DNA from: an uncultured Micrococcaceae bacterium
GTDB taxonomy: Bacteria > Actinomycetota > Actinomycetes > Actinomycetales > Micrococcaceae
Direction: 5' to 3'
DNA length: 64,000 nucleotides
NCBI GenBank assembly: GCA_947502645.1
Contig: CANNAD010000002.1
Span: 682,001 to 746,000 of the forward strand
Shown here in pieces: positions 10,412 to 22,450 of this stretch. Positions within the stretch are counted from its first letter, which is position 1, and every line of letters begins with the position of its first letter. The notes beneath the pieces were generated by a model. That model ran no database searches and was not told the DNA's origin. It was given only the letters and a program-made list of their open reading frames with translations. The translations under genes were made by a program, and so were the position numbers.

Positions 10412-10456
10412 GTCTCCAATTCTGCCCTACTCAAGGACCACGATAGAGTTGCAGCC

Positions 10457-11152
10457 GTGCGAATCGTCATTGCCCGCTGTTCCGTTGATTACGTCGGACG
10501 GCTGAAGGCCCACCTGCCCTTGGCTACCCGGCTGCTGATCGTCAAGGCCGACGGCTCCGTCCTGGTGCATTCCGACGGCGGATCATACAAACCGCTGAAC
10601 TGGATGAGTCCGCCAGCACGGCTATCCACGGCGCAGCCTGATGCCACAGATGCAGAGGCGGGAATCACTGAGGTGTGGACGGTGCAGAGCGCGAAGAGCG
10701 ATGATCGCCTCATCATCCGGATTCATGATCACATTCATGACAGCTCACACGATCTCGGCGTGGATCCCGGACTTGTCAAAGACGGTGTGGAAGCTGACCT
10801 CCAACGCTTGCTCGCCGAACAGATCCATACTCTGGGTGAGGGCTACACTCTGGTCCGCAGGGAATACATGACTGCTATTGGTCCGGTAGACATCCTGGCC
10901 AGGGCCGCAGACGGCTCCACTGTCGCTGTCGAACTCAAACGCCGCGGCGACATCGACGGTGTTGAACAGCTCACCCGCTATCTTGAACTACTCAACCGGG
11001 ACCCTCTGCTTGCTCCGGTCAAAGGTGTTTTCGCAGCACAGCAGATCAAACCTCAGGCACGAGTGCTCGCGACGGACCGCGGCATAGACTGCCTGACCCT
11101 GGACTATGACGCCATGCGTGGCGTCGACGATTCAGACTCCCGACTTTTCTGA
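10457..11152 (+). CDS. nucS: Endonuclease NucS
   Basis: [43 protein letters not shown]-terminal [38 protein letters not shown] nuclease motif. Confidence 0.96.
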   Translation: MRIVIARCSVDYVGRLKAHLPLATRLLIVKADGSVLVHSDGGSYKPLNWMSPPARLSTAQPDATDAEAGITEVWTVQSAKSDDRLIIRIHDHIHDSSHDLGVDPGLVKDGVEADLQRLLAEQIHTLGEGYTLVRREYMTAIGPVDILARAADGSTVAVELKRRGDIDGVEQLTRYLELLNRDPLLAPVKGVFAAQQIKPQARVLATDRGIDCLTLDYDAMRGVDDSDSRLF

Positions 11153-11207
11153 CCCAGAACACGACGGGGGTGGCGCATCCCCCGGGGTCCCCGCCTAGAC
11201 TCGGTCC

Positions 11208-12449
11208 ATGACCACAGAGCGAGCAGACCACGAATATCTCGTCGGGCGGATCGTATCCGGCGGAGAGATCATCGACGACGGCGTAGTGGCCTTTGAGGAC
11301 GACCGCATCCACTATGCGGGAACCCGTCAGGGCTTCCTGGAGCTGGTGGGTACCGACCCATCAGCCCAGAACTGGAAGCAGTCCGACCAATCGGATGCGA
11401 GCTCAGTACTTATCCCGGGCCTGGTGGACATTCATTGTCATGGGGCCGCTGGTCACGATTTCAGTGCTGGTGATGAGGCTGCGAACCGGCAGGCAGCTGA
11501 GCACCTCCACACCGGGGGGACAACAACGCACCTCGCCAGCACGATGGCGCTGCCTCACGATCGGCTACTTGCAGCCTTTCAGGCACTGAATCCGCTGGCT
11601 GAGGAGGAGCTCATAGCCGGCATTCACTCGGAAGGCCCCTATCTGTCCCCGCTTCAGTGCGGCGCACAGAATCCGGATTACCTCCGAGAGCCGGACGAAG
11701 ACGACATCATTGAACTGCTGGACGCTGCCGCCGGGAACCTGCTGACGATGACGTATGCCCCCGAGCTCAAAGAGTCGGCGATGCTCGTCGATATCCTGAC
11801 GACCCATGGCGTAACGCCGTCGCTGGGCCATACCAACGCGGACGCCGAGACTGCTGAGGCTTCGCTGGAACTGGCGTGCGAGGAAATGGCCTCCGCTGGC
11901 TTCGACGGCTACAGCGGAAAGCCAACCGTCACGCATCTGTTCAATGCGATGCCGCCTCTTCATCATCGCCAACCTGGTCCGGTCCCTGTAGTCCTCCGCA
12001 AGGCCGCCGAAGGCAACGCCGTCGTCGAGGTCATCGGCGACAACGTCCATCTGGATCCGCAGATCATCCGCACGCTTTTTGCCCTGCTAGGATCATCTGC
12101 GATTGCCCTGGTGAGCGACTGCACTGCCGCCTCGGGTCTTCCGGACGGGGACCACCACGTCGGCGAGGCCTCTCTCCTGGTTCAGGATGGAACGGTGCGT
12201 CTGGAGTCCGGCACCATAGCCGGGGGCGCCGGACTTCTTCTCGACGTTGTACGTGCATCCGTGGCAGCCGGTGTTGAACTCGCCGAAGCAGTTTCAAGCG
12301 CGACGACGACGCCGGCCGACGTCATCGGGCTGGCCGACGAAGTAGGTGCTCTGCGCAATGGGCTTCGGGCAGATTGTCTTGTATTGAATGCGGAACTGTC
12401 CCTTGAGGCGGTTCTGCGTCGCGGAATGTGGCTGAAAAAGAAATCCTGA
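11208..12449 (+). CDS. nagA: N-acetylglucosamine-6-phosphate deacetylase
   Basis: LVDIHCHGAAGHDF, GIHSEGPYLSP, SLGHTNADAE, VTHLFNAMPPLHHRQPG. Confidence 0.94.
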   Translation: MTTERADHEYLVGRIVSGGEIIDDGVVAFEDDRIHYAGTRQGFLELVGTDPSAQNWKQSDQSDASSVLIPGLVDIHCHGAAGHDFSAGDEAANRQAAEHLHTGGTTTHLASTMALPHDRLLAAFQALNPLAEEELIAGIHSEGPYLSPLQCGAQNPDYLREPDEDDIIELLDAAAGNLLTMTYAPELKESAMLVDILTTHGVTPSLGHTNADAETAEASLELACEEMASAGFDGYSGKPTVTHLFNAMPPLHHRQPGPVPVVLRKAAEGNAVVEVIGDNVHLDPQIIRTLFALLGSSAIALVSDCTAASGLPDGDHHVGEASLLVQDGTVRLESGTIAGGAGLLLDVVRASVAAGVELAEAVSSATTTPADVIGLADEVGALRNGLRADCLVLNAELSLEAVLRRGMWLKKKS

Positions 12450-12645
12450 TGAACAAAGCCTTCTGACCCTTACATTCCATTGACCCGCTATGGGACCTAT
12501 GTGATGCTTGATTGCAGTCTTTGTGTACGTGTTTTTCATGCCCGCAAGACGCGTTGCTGGCGTGTTGGTATTGCCATTTCCGCACAGTAACTACGTGCAG
12601 TGCGTGGTGTGCTGCACTGATCAGTTCCATAAAGAGGAGAAATTG

Positions 12646-12849
12646 ATGGCACAGGGAACCGTGAAGTGGTTCAACGCGGAAAAGGGTTTTGGATTCATTA
12701 CCCCGGACGACTCTGACGGTGACGTGTTCGTTCACTACTCTGAGATTCAGAGCGGCGGCTTCAAGAGCCTTGACGAGAACCAGCGCGTCCAGTTCGACAT
12801 TGGTCAGGGCGCCAAGGGCCCGCAGGCTACTGGCGTCACCACTCTCTAA
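12646..12849 (+). CDS. Cold-shock protein (CspA family)
   Basis: [34 protein letters not shown]; strong SD aaagaggagaaa upstream; 67 aa. Confidence 0.97.
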   Translation: MAQGTVKWFNAEKGFGFITPDDSDGDVFVHYSEIQSGGFKSLDENQRVQFDIGQGAKGPQATGVTTL

Positions 12850-12885
12850 GAGGTAGCTCCAGCGAGTAGTAGATCGCTTTCGATC

Positions 12886-12918
12886 GTAGCCCCGCACATT
12901 GCGGGGCTACTTTCTTTT
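12886..12918 (+). terminator. Rho-independent terminator downstream of the cold-shock gene
   Basis: GTAGCCCCGC-acatt-GCGGGGCTAC hairpin followed by TTTCTTTT. Confidence 0.9.
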
Positions 12919-12970
12919 AACGAATCGTCCCGTTGATGTTTGAGGCAAGCCAGTGGTGGAACACAATCCG

Positions 12971-13447
12971 TTATCGCCAGGTTCCTATCCCAATGACGGG
13001 CCCCGCTTCGAGCCACGAAGAGAGGCCGGTATATACCTCGTATTTCATGACGAGTAGCAGTTCCTGCCCCTCGTATTGGAGACACACGACGACCGCGCCG
13101 GGTTGAATCTTTGGCTTCTCCGCCTCGGTTGGCGGACGCCAGCCCTTCAATTCCAGCGAGCTCCGCAGGAATCTGTAATTGGGCCGGGGACTCAGGGAGA
13201 GTAGCCGTAGCCATTCCAGATGTTTGTCCCCATAACGACAAACCCCCATCTGCCAACCGCTGGGCGGAAGGCAGATGGAGGCGTCAAATGTACCCAGAGC
13301 CCGCCGCAGTTGTATGCGACGCACTCCAAAAGCTATAAGAACCAGAACGAGCAGCACGAAGAGCAGTGCCAGCACCAGGAACGAATAGCCGATTTCATTC
13401 AATGTTCGATCAGCGAGTTCCTGCGCTCGATGCGGACGCAGAACCAT
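12971..13447 (-). CDS. DUF2550 family membrane-anchored protein
   Basis: 158 aa, one N-terminal TM, immediately downstream of atpC (same position as Rv1312 in M. tuberculosis). Confidence 0.83.
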   Translation of the reverse strand: MVLRPHRAQELADRTLNEIGYSFLVLALLFVLLVLVLIAFGVRRIQLRRALGTFDASICLPPSGWQMGVCRYGDKHLEWLRLLSLSPRPNYRFLRSSLELKGWRPPTEAEKPKIQPGAVVVCLQYEGQELLLVMKYEVYTGLSSWLEAGPVIGIGTWR

Positions 13448-13706
13448 CGGTTACCTTGGCGTTATCAGCCACGATGACCACACGGTTGCTGTCGACCGAG
13501 AAGAAACCTCCGTCGACCGTCACAGTCATACGATCGCCATCGACAGGCACAATCGCCAGGTCACCCGGGGCCAGGACAGCCAGAACGGGTGAGTGACCGG
13601 GCATGACGCCGATCTCACCGTCGCCGGTCCGAGCACGAACCAGCGTGGCTGCGCCAGACCAGACGAAATGGTCAGCGGCTACAATCTCAACTTCGAGTTC
13701 AGCCAT
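13410..13706 (-). CDS. atpC: F1Fo ATP synthase epsilon subunit
   Basis: MAELEVEIVAADHFVWSGAATLVRARTGDGEIGVMPGHSPVLAVL. Confidence 0.96.
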   Translation of the reverse strand: MAELEVEIVAADHFVWSGAATLVRARTGDGEIGVMPGHSPVLAVLAPGDLAIVPVDGDRMTVTVDGGFFSVDSNRVVIVADNAKVTDGSASASSAGTR

Positions 13707-13709
13707 GGG

Positions 13710-15251
<1,542 letters not shown>

Positions 15252-16145
15252 TCACGACGCACTCAGCGAGTCTGCGCCAGCAACGATTTCCGAAAGCTCC
15301 TGGGTGATTTCGGCCTGGCGAGCCGTATTGGCCAGCCGCGTGAACTTCTTGACGAGATCGTCAGCATTGTCACTCGCAGATTTCATGGCCTTCTGACGTG
15401 CAGCCAGCTCGCTGGCCGCGGCCTGAAGGAGTGCAGCGAAGATCCTCGACTCGATGTAACGGGGCAGCAGTGCATCGAGCACCTGCTCCGTCTCCGGCTC
15501 GAACTCGTACAAAGGCAGTAGATCCGAGGCCGAAGCGGCTTCTTCTTCCACTACCTCCAGAGGCAGCAACCGGATCACAGTCGGAACCTGAAGCACCATG
15601 GTCTGGAAGCTCATGTACACGACGTGGATTTCGTCCACTCCGCCGTCTTCGTAGTCCTTGGTGAAGTCAGCGAGCAGTGTGCGCCCGATGTCCTGGGCTG
15701 TCTCAAACTCAGGTGCGTCCGTGTTTCCTAGCCAAGAGCGTTCGAACTCCCTGTTTCGGAACTGATAGTACTGCTGGGCCTTATTGCCCACCAGGTAAGA
15801 ACGGACTTCCTTGCCTTCTTCGCGCAGCAGTTCGTTCAGCTGTTCAGCTTTCTTGATCACGCTGGTTGAGTAGGCACCCGCCAGACCACGGTCTGAAGTC
15901 AGGATGAGAACTGCCGCCCGACGAATCTGTTCCGGTTCCGTCGTCAGAGGATGGTCAATTTCAGTCTGCGACGCGACAGCCGACACCGCGCGAGTGATCG
16001 CGTTTGCGTGTGGCAGCGATGCCTTAACCCGCGTACGAGCCTTGCTGATACGCGAAGTAGCGATCAGTTCCATCGCCTTGAAAAGCTTCCCCATGGACTG
16101 GGTGGACTTTATTTTCTGGCGGTAGACCCGAAGCTGGGCTCCCAT
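15252..16145 (-). CDS. atpG: F1Fo ATP synthase gamma subunit
   Basis: [36 protein letters not shown]; internal start at 16145 preferred over 16199. Confidence 0.96.
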   Translation of the reverse strand: MGAQLRVYRQKIKSTQSMGKLFKAMELIATSRISKARTRVKASLPHANAITRAVSAVASQTEIDHPLTTEPEQIRRAAVLILTSDRGLAGAYSTSVIKKAEQLNELLREEGKEVRSYLVGNKAQQYYQFRNREFERSWLGNTDAPEFETAQDIGRTLLADFTKDYEDGGVDEIHVVYMSFQTMVLQVPTVIRLLPLEVVEEEAASASDLLPLYEFEPETEQVLDALLPRYIESRIFAALLQAAASELAARQKAMKSASDNADDLVKKFTRLANTARQAEITQELSEIVAGADSLSAS

Positions 16146-16214
16146 ACTTGTCCTTTCATCAATTCCAAGCTCCAGGGTGCCCGCCATTCCGGCGGACACC
16201 CCAGTGCAGGGTTG

Positions 16215-17852
16215 CTAGCGCTTCTGCCTGACGATCTTTTCCTGGTCTACTGCCGCACCGTCCAGAGCCTCATGCTCCTCGTGCCCGGCACCGACAAGAC
16301 CATCGTGGCCCTCGCCGAAGAAACCCTTCTTGAACTCGGTGATTTCAGCGGTTAGCTGCTCCACAGTCGAGTCCTCGAGCTTGGCTGTCTCGCGCAGAGT
16401 AGTCAGGACACTGCCTGACCGCTTGAGGTGATCGAGGAATTCAGACTCAAATCGTGAAATGTCCTCGACGGGCACATCATCCAGGTGACCCTTGGTGCCG
16501 GCCCAGATTGAAACGACCTGGTCCTCAACGGGGAACGGGCTGTACTGGCCCTGCTTCAGCAGTTCCATGAGCCGCTCGCCGCGTGTCAGCTGCTGACGGG
16601 AAGCCGCATCAAGGTCCGAAGCGAACATTGCGAATGCCTGCATGTCCCGGTACTGGGCGAGATCCAGCTTCAATGTGCCGGAAACCTTCTTCATGGACTT
16701 GACCTGGGCAGCACCGCCAACGCGGGATACCGAGACACCTACGTCAACAGCAGGCCGCTGGTTGGCGTTGAAGAGGTCCGACTGAAGGAAGATCTGTCCG
16801 TCGGTGATCGAGATGACGTTCGTCGGAATGAACGCGCCGACGTCGTTGGCCTTGGTCTCAATGATCGGAAGTCCGGTCATTGAACCTGCACCAAGCTCAT
16901 CCGAGAGCTTCGCGCAACGCTCGAGCAGACGCGAGTGCAAGTAGAAGACGTCGCCCGGGTAGGCTTCACGTCCCGGCGGACGACGCAGCAGCAGCGAGAC
17001 CGCGCGGTATGCCTCGGCCTGCTTCGACAGGTCATCAAAAATGATGAGGACGTGCTTGCCGCCGTACATCCAGTGCTGGCCGATTGCCGAGCCCGCGTAG
17101 GGTGCAAGGTACTTGAAGCCAGCGGGGTCTGAAGCCGGTGAGGCAACAATGGTGGTGTACTCAAGGGCACCATTGTCTTCGAGGGTCTGGCGTACTTCGG
17201 CGATGGTCGAAGCCTTCTGACCGATAGCGACGTAGATGCAGCGAACCTGCTTCTGAACGTCACCGGACTCCCAGTTGGCCTTCTGGTTGAGGATGGTGTC
17301 AACGCAGATGGCAGTCTTGCCGGTCTTGCGGTCGCCAATGATGAGCTGACGCTGACCCCGACCGATCGGGATCATGGCGTCAATGGCCTTGAGACCTGTC
17401 TGCAGCGGCTCGTGAACCGACTTACGCTGTGTTACGCCGGGCGCCTGCAGTTCAAGTGCACGCGTGGTCTCGGCCTTGATCTCGCCTCGACCGTCAATCG
17501 GCATACCCAACGGGTCTACAACACGGCCAAGGAATTCGTCACCGACAGGCACGGAGAGGATGTCACCGGTGCGGTGGACTTCCTGTCCTTCTTCAATGCC
17601 AGTGAAGTCTCCGAGAATAATGACGCCGATTTCGCGAACGTCCAGGTTCTGGGCCAGGCCCAGGGTTCCGTCTTCGAAGCGCAGCAACTCGTTGGCCATG
17701 ACCGAGGGAAGACCCTCGACACGGGCAATACCATCACTGGCTGTGGTCACACGGCCGACCTCTACGCGCTCGGCGTTCCCGGGCTCGTAGGACGCCGCGA
17801 ACTCGTTCAACGCGTCGCGGACGTCGTCGGCGTTGATGGTCAATTCGGCCAT
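16215..17852 (-). CDS. atpA: F1Fo ATP synthase alpha subunit
   Basis: [28 protein letters not shown]. Confidence 0.98.
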   Translation of the reverse strand: MAELTINADDVRDALNEFAASYEPGNAERVEVGRVTTASDGIARVEGLPSVMANELLRFEDGTLGLAQNLDVREIGVIILGDFTGIEEGQEVHRTGDILSVPVGDEFLGRVVDPLGMPIDGRGEIKAETTRALELQAPGVTQRKSVHEPLQTGLKAIDAMIPIGRGQRQLIIGDRKTGKTAICVDTILNQKANWESGDVQKQVRCIYVAIGQKASTIAEVRQTLEDNGALEYTTIVASPASDPAGFKYLAPYAGSAIGQHWMYGGKHVLIIFDDLSKQAEAYRAVSLLLRRPPGREAYPGDVFYLHSRLLERCAKLSDELGAGSMTGLPIIETKANDVGAFIPTNVISITDGQIFLQSDLFNANQRPAVDVGVSVSRVGGAAQVKSMKKVSGTLKLDLAQYRDMQAFAMFASDLDAASRQQLTRGERLMELLKQGQYSPFPVEDQVVSIWAGTKGHLDDVPVEDISRFESEFLDHLKRSGSVLTTLRETAKLEDSTVEQLTAEITEFKKGFFGEGHDGLVGAGHEEHEALDGAAVDQEKIVRQKR

Positions 17853-17950
17853 CTGCAGTCCCTGCTCTCCTGTGTTGTGATCTCCGCCTTGGCGGTGACC
17901 GGTGTTTGTTTCAGTCTCGATGTTTCCTGGCCGTTGACGGCCCGGAACGA

Positions 17951-18766
17951 TTATCCGGCCATTCTCCGGCCGAGTTCATGCAGTCGTGTGATCACCGAAG
18001 AGTCAACGACTTCATCTGCGACCTTGACACGGATGCCTCCTACGAGCGCAGGATCAACGGCAACGTGGATTGTCAGGTCCCGATTGTAAAGACCGTTGAG
18101 CGCGGTCTCGAGCCGGCTCAACTGGGTGTCCGACAGCGGTCGGCTCACGGATACCTCCGCGATCCAGCGCTGTTGACGTTCTCCGACCAGCTCGATGAAG
18201 CGCTCGACGACGCCGCTCGGCTTCAGTCCTCGTGGTGCTACAACCGCCTGGCGGATGAGAAGCCGCGCCTCTTCTGAAGCATCAGGGACCAGTTTCCCGG
18301 CCAGCTTTGCCTTGGCCGTGTCAGATGCACGTCCATCAGCAAGCGCACGCTGGAGATCGTGGTTTCCGGCGACAACCCGTTTGAAGGCGTATAGGTCCGC
18401 CTCCAGTGAATCCAGCCCTTCGACTCCACCAGCACGACGTTCTGCAACGGCGATGGCTGTTACTCCAGCCAACGTCTCGAGAGCATCGCCGATGTCCCTT
18501 GCATCTGCCCATCGAGACGATGCAAGTCCCGAAGTCACAGCAATGGCGTCTGCGGACACCTTGCCTGCAAAAAGGGTCGATACCATTCTGGCTTTACTCT
18601 CGCCGTCACGTGCCGGGTCAGTAATGGCTCGGCGCAGACCAGCGTTGTCGTCCAGAACAGCAAGAATCGAAAAGAGCTCTTCCGCCAGGGACAACTGCGC
18701 CACTGGGAGACGGGCCTCCAGATCCTCCCTTGCTGCCGTCAAGGCTGCACTCGATATGCCCGCCAT
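17951..18766 (-). CDS. atpH: F1Fo ATP synthase delta subunit
   Basis: 271 aa OSCP/delta-like; C-terminal [32 protein letters not shown]. Confidence 0.95.
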   Translation of the reverse strand: MAGISSAALTAAREDLEARLPVAQLSLAEELFSILAVLDDNAGLRRAITDPARDGESKARMVSTLFAGKVSADAIAVTSGLASSRWADARDIGDALETLAGVTAIAVAERRAGGVEGLDSLEADLYAFKRVVAGNHDLQRALADGRASDTAKAKLAGKLVPDASEEARLLIRQAVVAPRGLKPSGVVERFIELVGERQQRWIAEVSVSRPLSDTQLSRLETALNGLYNRDLTIHVAVDPALVGGIRVKVADEVVDSSVITRLHELGRRMAG

Positions 18767-19311
18767 TACTTAGCAGCACCTGCGCTCTGATTCTCCAGAT
18801 CCGAGAGGAACCGGTCGACGACGCGTCCAGCGCGTTCGTCGTCATTGAGCGACTCACCCACGATCTTGCCCGCGAGTTCAGTGGCCAGGGCGCCAACTTC
18901 TGCGCGAAGCGACACTACGGCTGCTTCACGTTCCGCCTGAATCTGCGTCTGTGCCTGGGCGGTGATACGCGCCGACTCAGAAGAAGCCTTTTCCTTCAGT
19001 TCTGCAAGGATCTGAGCACCTTCAGTGCGTGCTTCTTCACGGATGCGATTGGCTTCCGTACGGGCGTCCGTCAGCTGCTGCTTGTACTCCTCGAGTGCAG
19101 CGGTTGCCTCAGCCTGTGCGGCTTCAGCTTTCGCGATGCCGCCCTCAATGGCTTCCGCACGCTCGGCGTAGACCTTTTCGAAAGCCGGCACCACAAATTT
19201 GACGGCAATGAACCAGAGCGCCGCGAAGCCGATCGCGACAACCACGATCTCCCAAACGTTGGGCACGATGGGGTTGGCTCCCTCTGCGGCGAGAATTACT
19301 GCCTCATGCAT
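18766..19311 (-). CDS. atpF: F1Fo ATP synthase b subunit
   Basis: One N-terminal TM then long charged helix; gene order. Confidence 0.95.
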   Translation of the reverse strand: MHEAVILAAEGANPIVPNVWEIVVVAIGFAALWFIAVKFVVPAFEKVYAERAEAIEGGIAKAEAAQAEATAALEEYKQQLTDARTEANRIREEARTEGAQILAELKEKASSESARITAQAQTQIQAEREAAVVSLRAEVGALATELAGKIVGESLNDDERAGRVVDRFLSDLENQSAGAAK

Positions 19312-19358
19312 TTTTGATCCGTCCTAAGTGTTATGAGGTCTGCGTTCGGGTGATGCTA

Positions 19359-19574
19359 TTAGATAGGCAGAACGAACGCGAAGACCAGGCCCAGGATGGC
19401 AAGAGCTTCAGTCAGTGCCAGACCAAGGAATGCGATCGGCTGGAGAACGCGCTGTGCCTCCGGCTGGCGGGCTACACCGTTGATGTATGCAGCGAAGACA
19501 AGACCCACGCCGATACCACCACCGATTGCCGAGAGACCGTATCCGATGAGGTTGAGGCTACCCTGTACTTCCAT
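19359..19574 (-). CDS. atpE: F1Fo ATP synthase c subunit
   Basis: 71 aa: [62 protein letters not shown]. Confidence 0.98.
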   Translation of the reverse strand: MEVQGSLNLIGYGLSAIGGGIGVGLVFAAYINGVARQPEAQRVLQPIAFLGLALTEALAILGLVFAFVLPI

Positions 19575-19644
19575 TGTGTTCCTTTCAAGATGCCGCTATA
19601 CGCGGCAGGTTGCTTGGGATCATCCCCGGCGGGGAAGTCTTTCG

Positions 19645-20439
19645 TTAGTGCGAGTCAGCGTTGAGCGCGCCTTCAATATAGATGGCGGTCAACAGAACAA
19701 AGATGTAGGCCTGAAGCACCATGATCAGGGCTTCGAGGAAATACATTGCGACAGCGCCGGCAAGGACCAGCACAGACGTACCCTGCAGTAGAATGTTTTC
19801 CTGTGCGATCAGGAATTCGATACCCGATCCTGCTACCCCGACAATGAGGTGGCCGGCAAGCATTGTTGCGAAGAGTCGCAAGCTGTGCGTGATCGGCCGG
19901 ACGAGGAAGTTTGAAATGATCTCGATTGGCACGATCATCGGGAGCAGGTACCACGGGACCCCAGACGGGACCGTTGCGAGCTTCAGGTAACGGACGCCGT
20001 ACTTCTTGAAACCAAGTCCGATCCAGATGAACCACACCAACGCGGCGAGGACATACGCGCCGCCGACGTGGGAGAAGGTCGGCAGCTGCAGGATCGGGAT
20101 GGCGCCGTAGATGTTGTTCACCAGGATGAAGAAGAACAGGGAGAACAGCAGCGGCACGTACTTGATGAAGTCCTGTCCGCCAAGGACGTCCTTGGCGACG
20201 GAGTTCCGCACAAATCCGTAGGCGGACTCGCCCAGGAACTGAAGCTTTCCGGGGACCATCGAACCCTTACGGATGGCGAACATAAAGAAGAACGCGATGA
20301 TCACCACCGAAAGCAAAACAAGCAGTGTGTGCTTCGTGAAATCGAAGGAGCCGATCGAAAAGATGGCCGGCAGGTGTTCACCAACACTGGGCGGAGCAAA
20401 GCCGCCCTCATCAGCGGCGGGGAGCGCAAGCGCGATCAA
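19645..20439 (-). CDS. atpB: F1Fo ATP synthase a subunit
   Basis: IEIISNFLVRPITHSLRLFATMLAGHLIVG motif. Confidence 0.97.
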   Translation of the reverse strand: MIALALPAADEGGFAPPSVGEHLPAIFSIGSFDFTKHTLLVLLSVVIIAFFFMFAIRKGSMVPGKLQFLGESAYGFVRNSVAKDVLGGQDFIKYVPLLFSLFFFILVNNIYGAIPILQLPTFSHVGGAYVLAALVWFIWIGLGFKKYGVRYLKLATVPSGVPWYLLPMIVPIEIISNFLVRPITHSLRLFATMLAGHLIVGVAGSGIEFLIAQENILLQGTSVLVLAGAVAMYFLEALIMVLQAYIFVLLTAIYIEGALNADSH

Positions 20440-20524
20440 CGCGTTTCCTCTCTGCAGTGTCCGTCATTGGGCATTAGGTGATCAAACACAGCAATGATGT
20501 GAAGATCGATTGAATTCTTTGGCA

Positions 20525-20827
20525 TTAGTCCTGCTCCGTGGCCCCGGGGCGCTGCGGGCCATTGTCCGGGTCTTTGGCGCGAAAGAGATTGTGCATGGCC
20601 GAAAGGTAGAAACCACCGGCCACTCCAACGAGCGCACCAGCCAGAACGATCCAGCCTGTGCCGAGCAGAGTATCCAGTCCCCAGCCTATCAAACTCCAGA
20701 CCAGTATCCCGCCAACCACGTAGCTGAAAACTGCGAGGCCAGCGTTGTAACCGCCACTACTGGAGTCGTTGCTCAAAGGAGTGTCTATTCTTCCGTCATT
20801 AGGCCGACGGCGTGCGGGACCAGTCAC
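20525..20827 (-). CDS. AtpZ/AtpI-family small membrane protein
   Basis: 100 aa, two TM; GWGLDTLLGTGWIVLAGALVGVAGGFYL. Confidence 0.75.
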   Translation of the reverse strand: MTGPARRRPNDGRIDTPLSNDSSSGGYNAGLAVFSYVVGGILVWSLIGWGLDTLLGTGWIVLAGALVGVAGGFYLSAMHNLFRAKDPDNGPQRPGATEQD

Positions 20828-21312
20828 GACTGTTCTCCCGATGCTTCTGGCGCAGGCGACGGTTCATAGAGGAGGTGACGAGTCTTGGAAAACGCCACAA
20901 CCTCGGCGGTCTGCCATACGATCACCACGGCAACTGCTGCTGCAAAAAACCAGGTGCGGTCAAGCCATTCCGGTGTTCCAGACATGAACAGCGCAACCGC
21001 GAAGCCCACGACCTTGAGGACATACGCGGCCATGAAAAGCCCAATGGCGCCCGAGGGATTGGTTTTGCCGACGTAGTGACCGATCAGGAGACTGATGCCG
21101 AAGAACAGGACGACAATTCCGGCACCGTAGACCACACTGAACATCCCCGCCACTCCCCCGGTGAAGATGCCACCTGCTACCAGCAGGACCAGCACAGCCG
21201 CGGTGTAGCGCAGACAAACCCCGAGAATCCGCAGCCATGGCGAACTGGTGGGTCCCGAAACACCATCGGCGTGGCCGGAGCGCTGAGCGCCGTCGGCGGC
21301 TGGTGATGTCAT
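20824..21312 (-). CDS. ATP synthase protein I-like membrane protein
   Basis: 162 aa, four TM segments, first gene of the atp operon; overlaps the next gene by 4 nt. Confidence 0.7.
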   Translation of the reverse strand: MTSPAADGAQRSGHADGVSGPTSSPWLRILGVCLRYTAAVLVLLVAGGIFTGGVAGMFSVVYGAGIVVLFFGISLLIGHYVGKTNPSGAIGLFMAAYVLKVVGFAVALFMSGTPEWLDRTWFFAAAVAVVIVWQTAEVVAFSKTRHLLYEPSPAPEASGEQS

Positions 21313-21367
21313 TGGTTACCAATCATGGGGATGGGCTCAGACAGAGTGTCCGGCGTGGTCGACCTAA

Positions 21368-21373
21368 ATTCTA
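21368..21373 (-). promoter_or_regulatory. Candidate -10 element (TAGAAT) for the atp operon
   Basis: TTGTAGAATTTAGG on the minus strand about 55 nt upstream of the first atp-linked CDS; no convincing -35. Confidence 0.3.
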
Positions 21374-21427
21374 CAACAGATAGAAGTCGGACGAAGAACC
21401 GTCTGCCCGTAGCGGCGGCAGGCACCC

Positions 21428-22450
21428 TCACGGCGTCAGAGTCTTTTTCCGGAACCGGGAGACTATGGCTGGCGACTTGAGGTAAAAAACAAGAGTCAAG
21501 GCCAAGACGACGAATAGCGGAATGCTCACCGGAGGCTCTGCCGTCGCTGCGACAAACCCGCAGACACCAACCAGGATTGTGCATCCGGTCACCAGCAGCG
21601 CGGCGCCAATGTGGTTCAGACCCGAGTCAGTCAACCGCTGATAGACGTGCTGCCTGTGCGACGTGTACCAAGTTTCGCCGGCCCGGATCCGCCGGACAAG
21701 AGTCGAGAAAGTATCCACAAGGTAGATCAGGACGGGAAAGAAGAGGTATTCAACATATATGCCTGACAGGAATGCGGCCGCAGCAGTGGCGGCGATCATT
21801 CCCCCCAAAAGATAACTGCCGACGTCGCCAAGGAAAACAAAACCCCGACCAACGTTCCAGGGCAGGAAACCCGCGAAGGCCACGGCTATGAGCGCTCCCA
21901 TGATGATCAGCCACGTCTGGTCATCAAGGTAGCCCGCAACAGCGTAAAAGACACCGACGGTAACGCCGTGCAGGCCGGAGATTCCGTTGATCCCATCCAT
22001 GAAATTGGCGACGTTGATGTAGCCGGCAATGGCTAGCGCCCCCACTCCTACCCAGAGAAAGTTCTGCTCCATCGTCCAGGCAAGGGCTGACGCACCGGCG
22101 ACGCCGATCAACAGTTGAAACGCCGCCCGCCTTTTGATGGAGAGGCCACGGAAATCCTCCACCCAGCCAAGCAGGGCCGCAGAAAACCCGGTAACGGCGA
22201 CAATGAGCAGGACTGACCGGTCCACTTCCACCAGGCCAGTGAAGAGCGCCGAGAGAAGTCCGAGCAGAATGGCCGCTGCGACAGTCAGCCCGACGCCCCG
22301 GATAACCTGCTTTTGATGGGACGATCGCTCGTTGGGAATATCGATGACGCCCAATCGAAGCAAAACCGGTTTGAGGACATACGGGAGCAGCAGGCTCGAC
22401 AGGAGCGTGACTCCCAGCGTCAGAACGTACAACGCGAGCTGCGCGGTCAT
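21428..22450 (-). CDS. MraY/WecA-family undecaprenyl-phosphate sugar-phosphate transferase
   Basis: 340 aa multi-TM; NVANFMDGINGISGLHG, VFLGDVGSYLLGG. Confidence 0.92.
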   Translation of the reverse strand: MTAQLALYVLTLGVTLLSSLLLPYVLKPVLLRLGVIDIPNERSSHQKQVIRGVGLTVAAAILLGLLSALFTGLVEVDRSVLLIVAVTGFSAALLGWVEDFRGLSIKRRAAFQLLIGVAGASALAWTMEQNFLWVGVGALAIAGYINVANFMDGINGISGLHGVTVGVFYAVAGYLDDQTWLIIMGALIAVAFAGFLPWNVGRGFVFLGDVGSYLLGGMIAATAAAAFLSGIYVEYLFFPVLIYLVDTFSTLVRRIRAGETWYTSHRQHVYQRLTDSGLNHIGAALLVTGCTILVGVCGFVAATAEPPVSIPLFVVLALTLVFYLKSPAIVSRFRKKTLTP

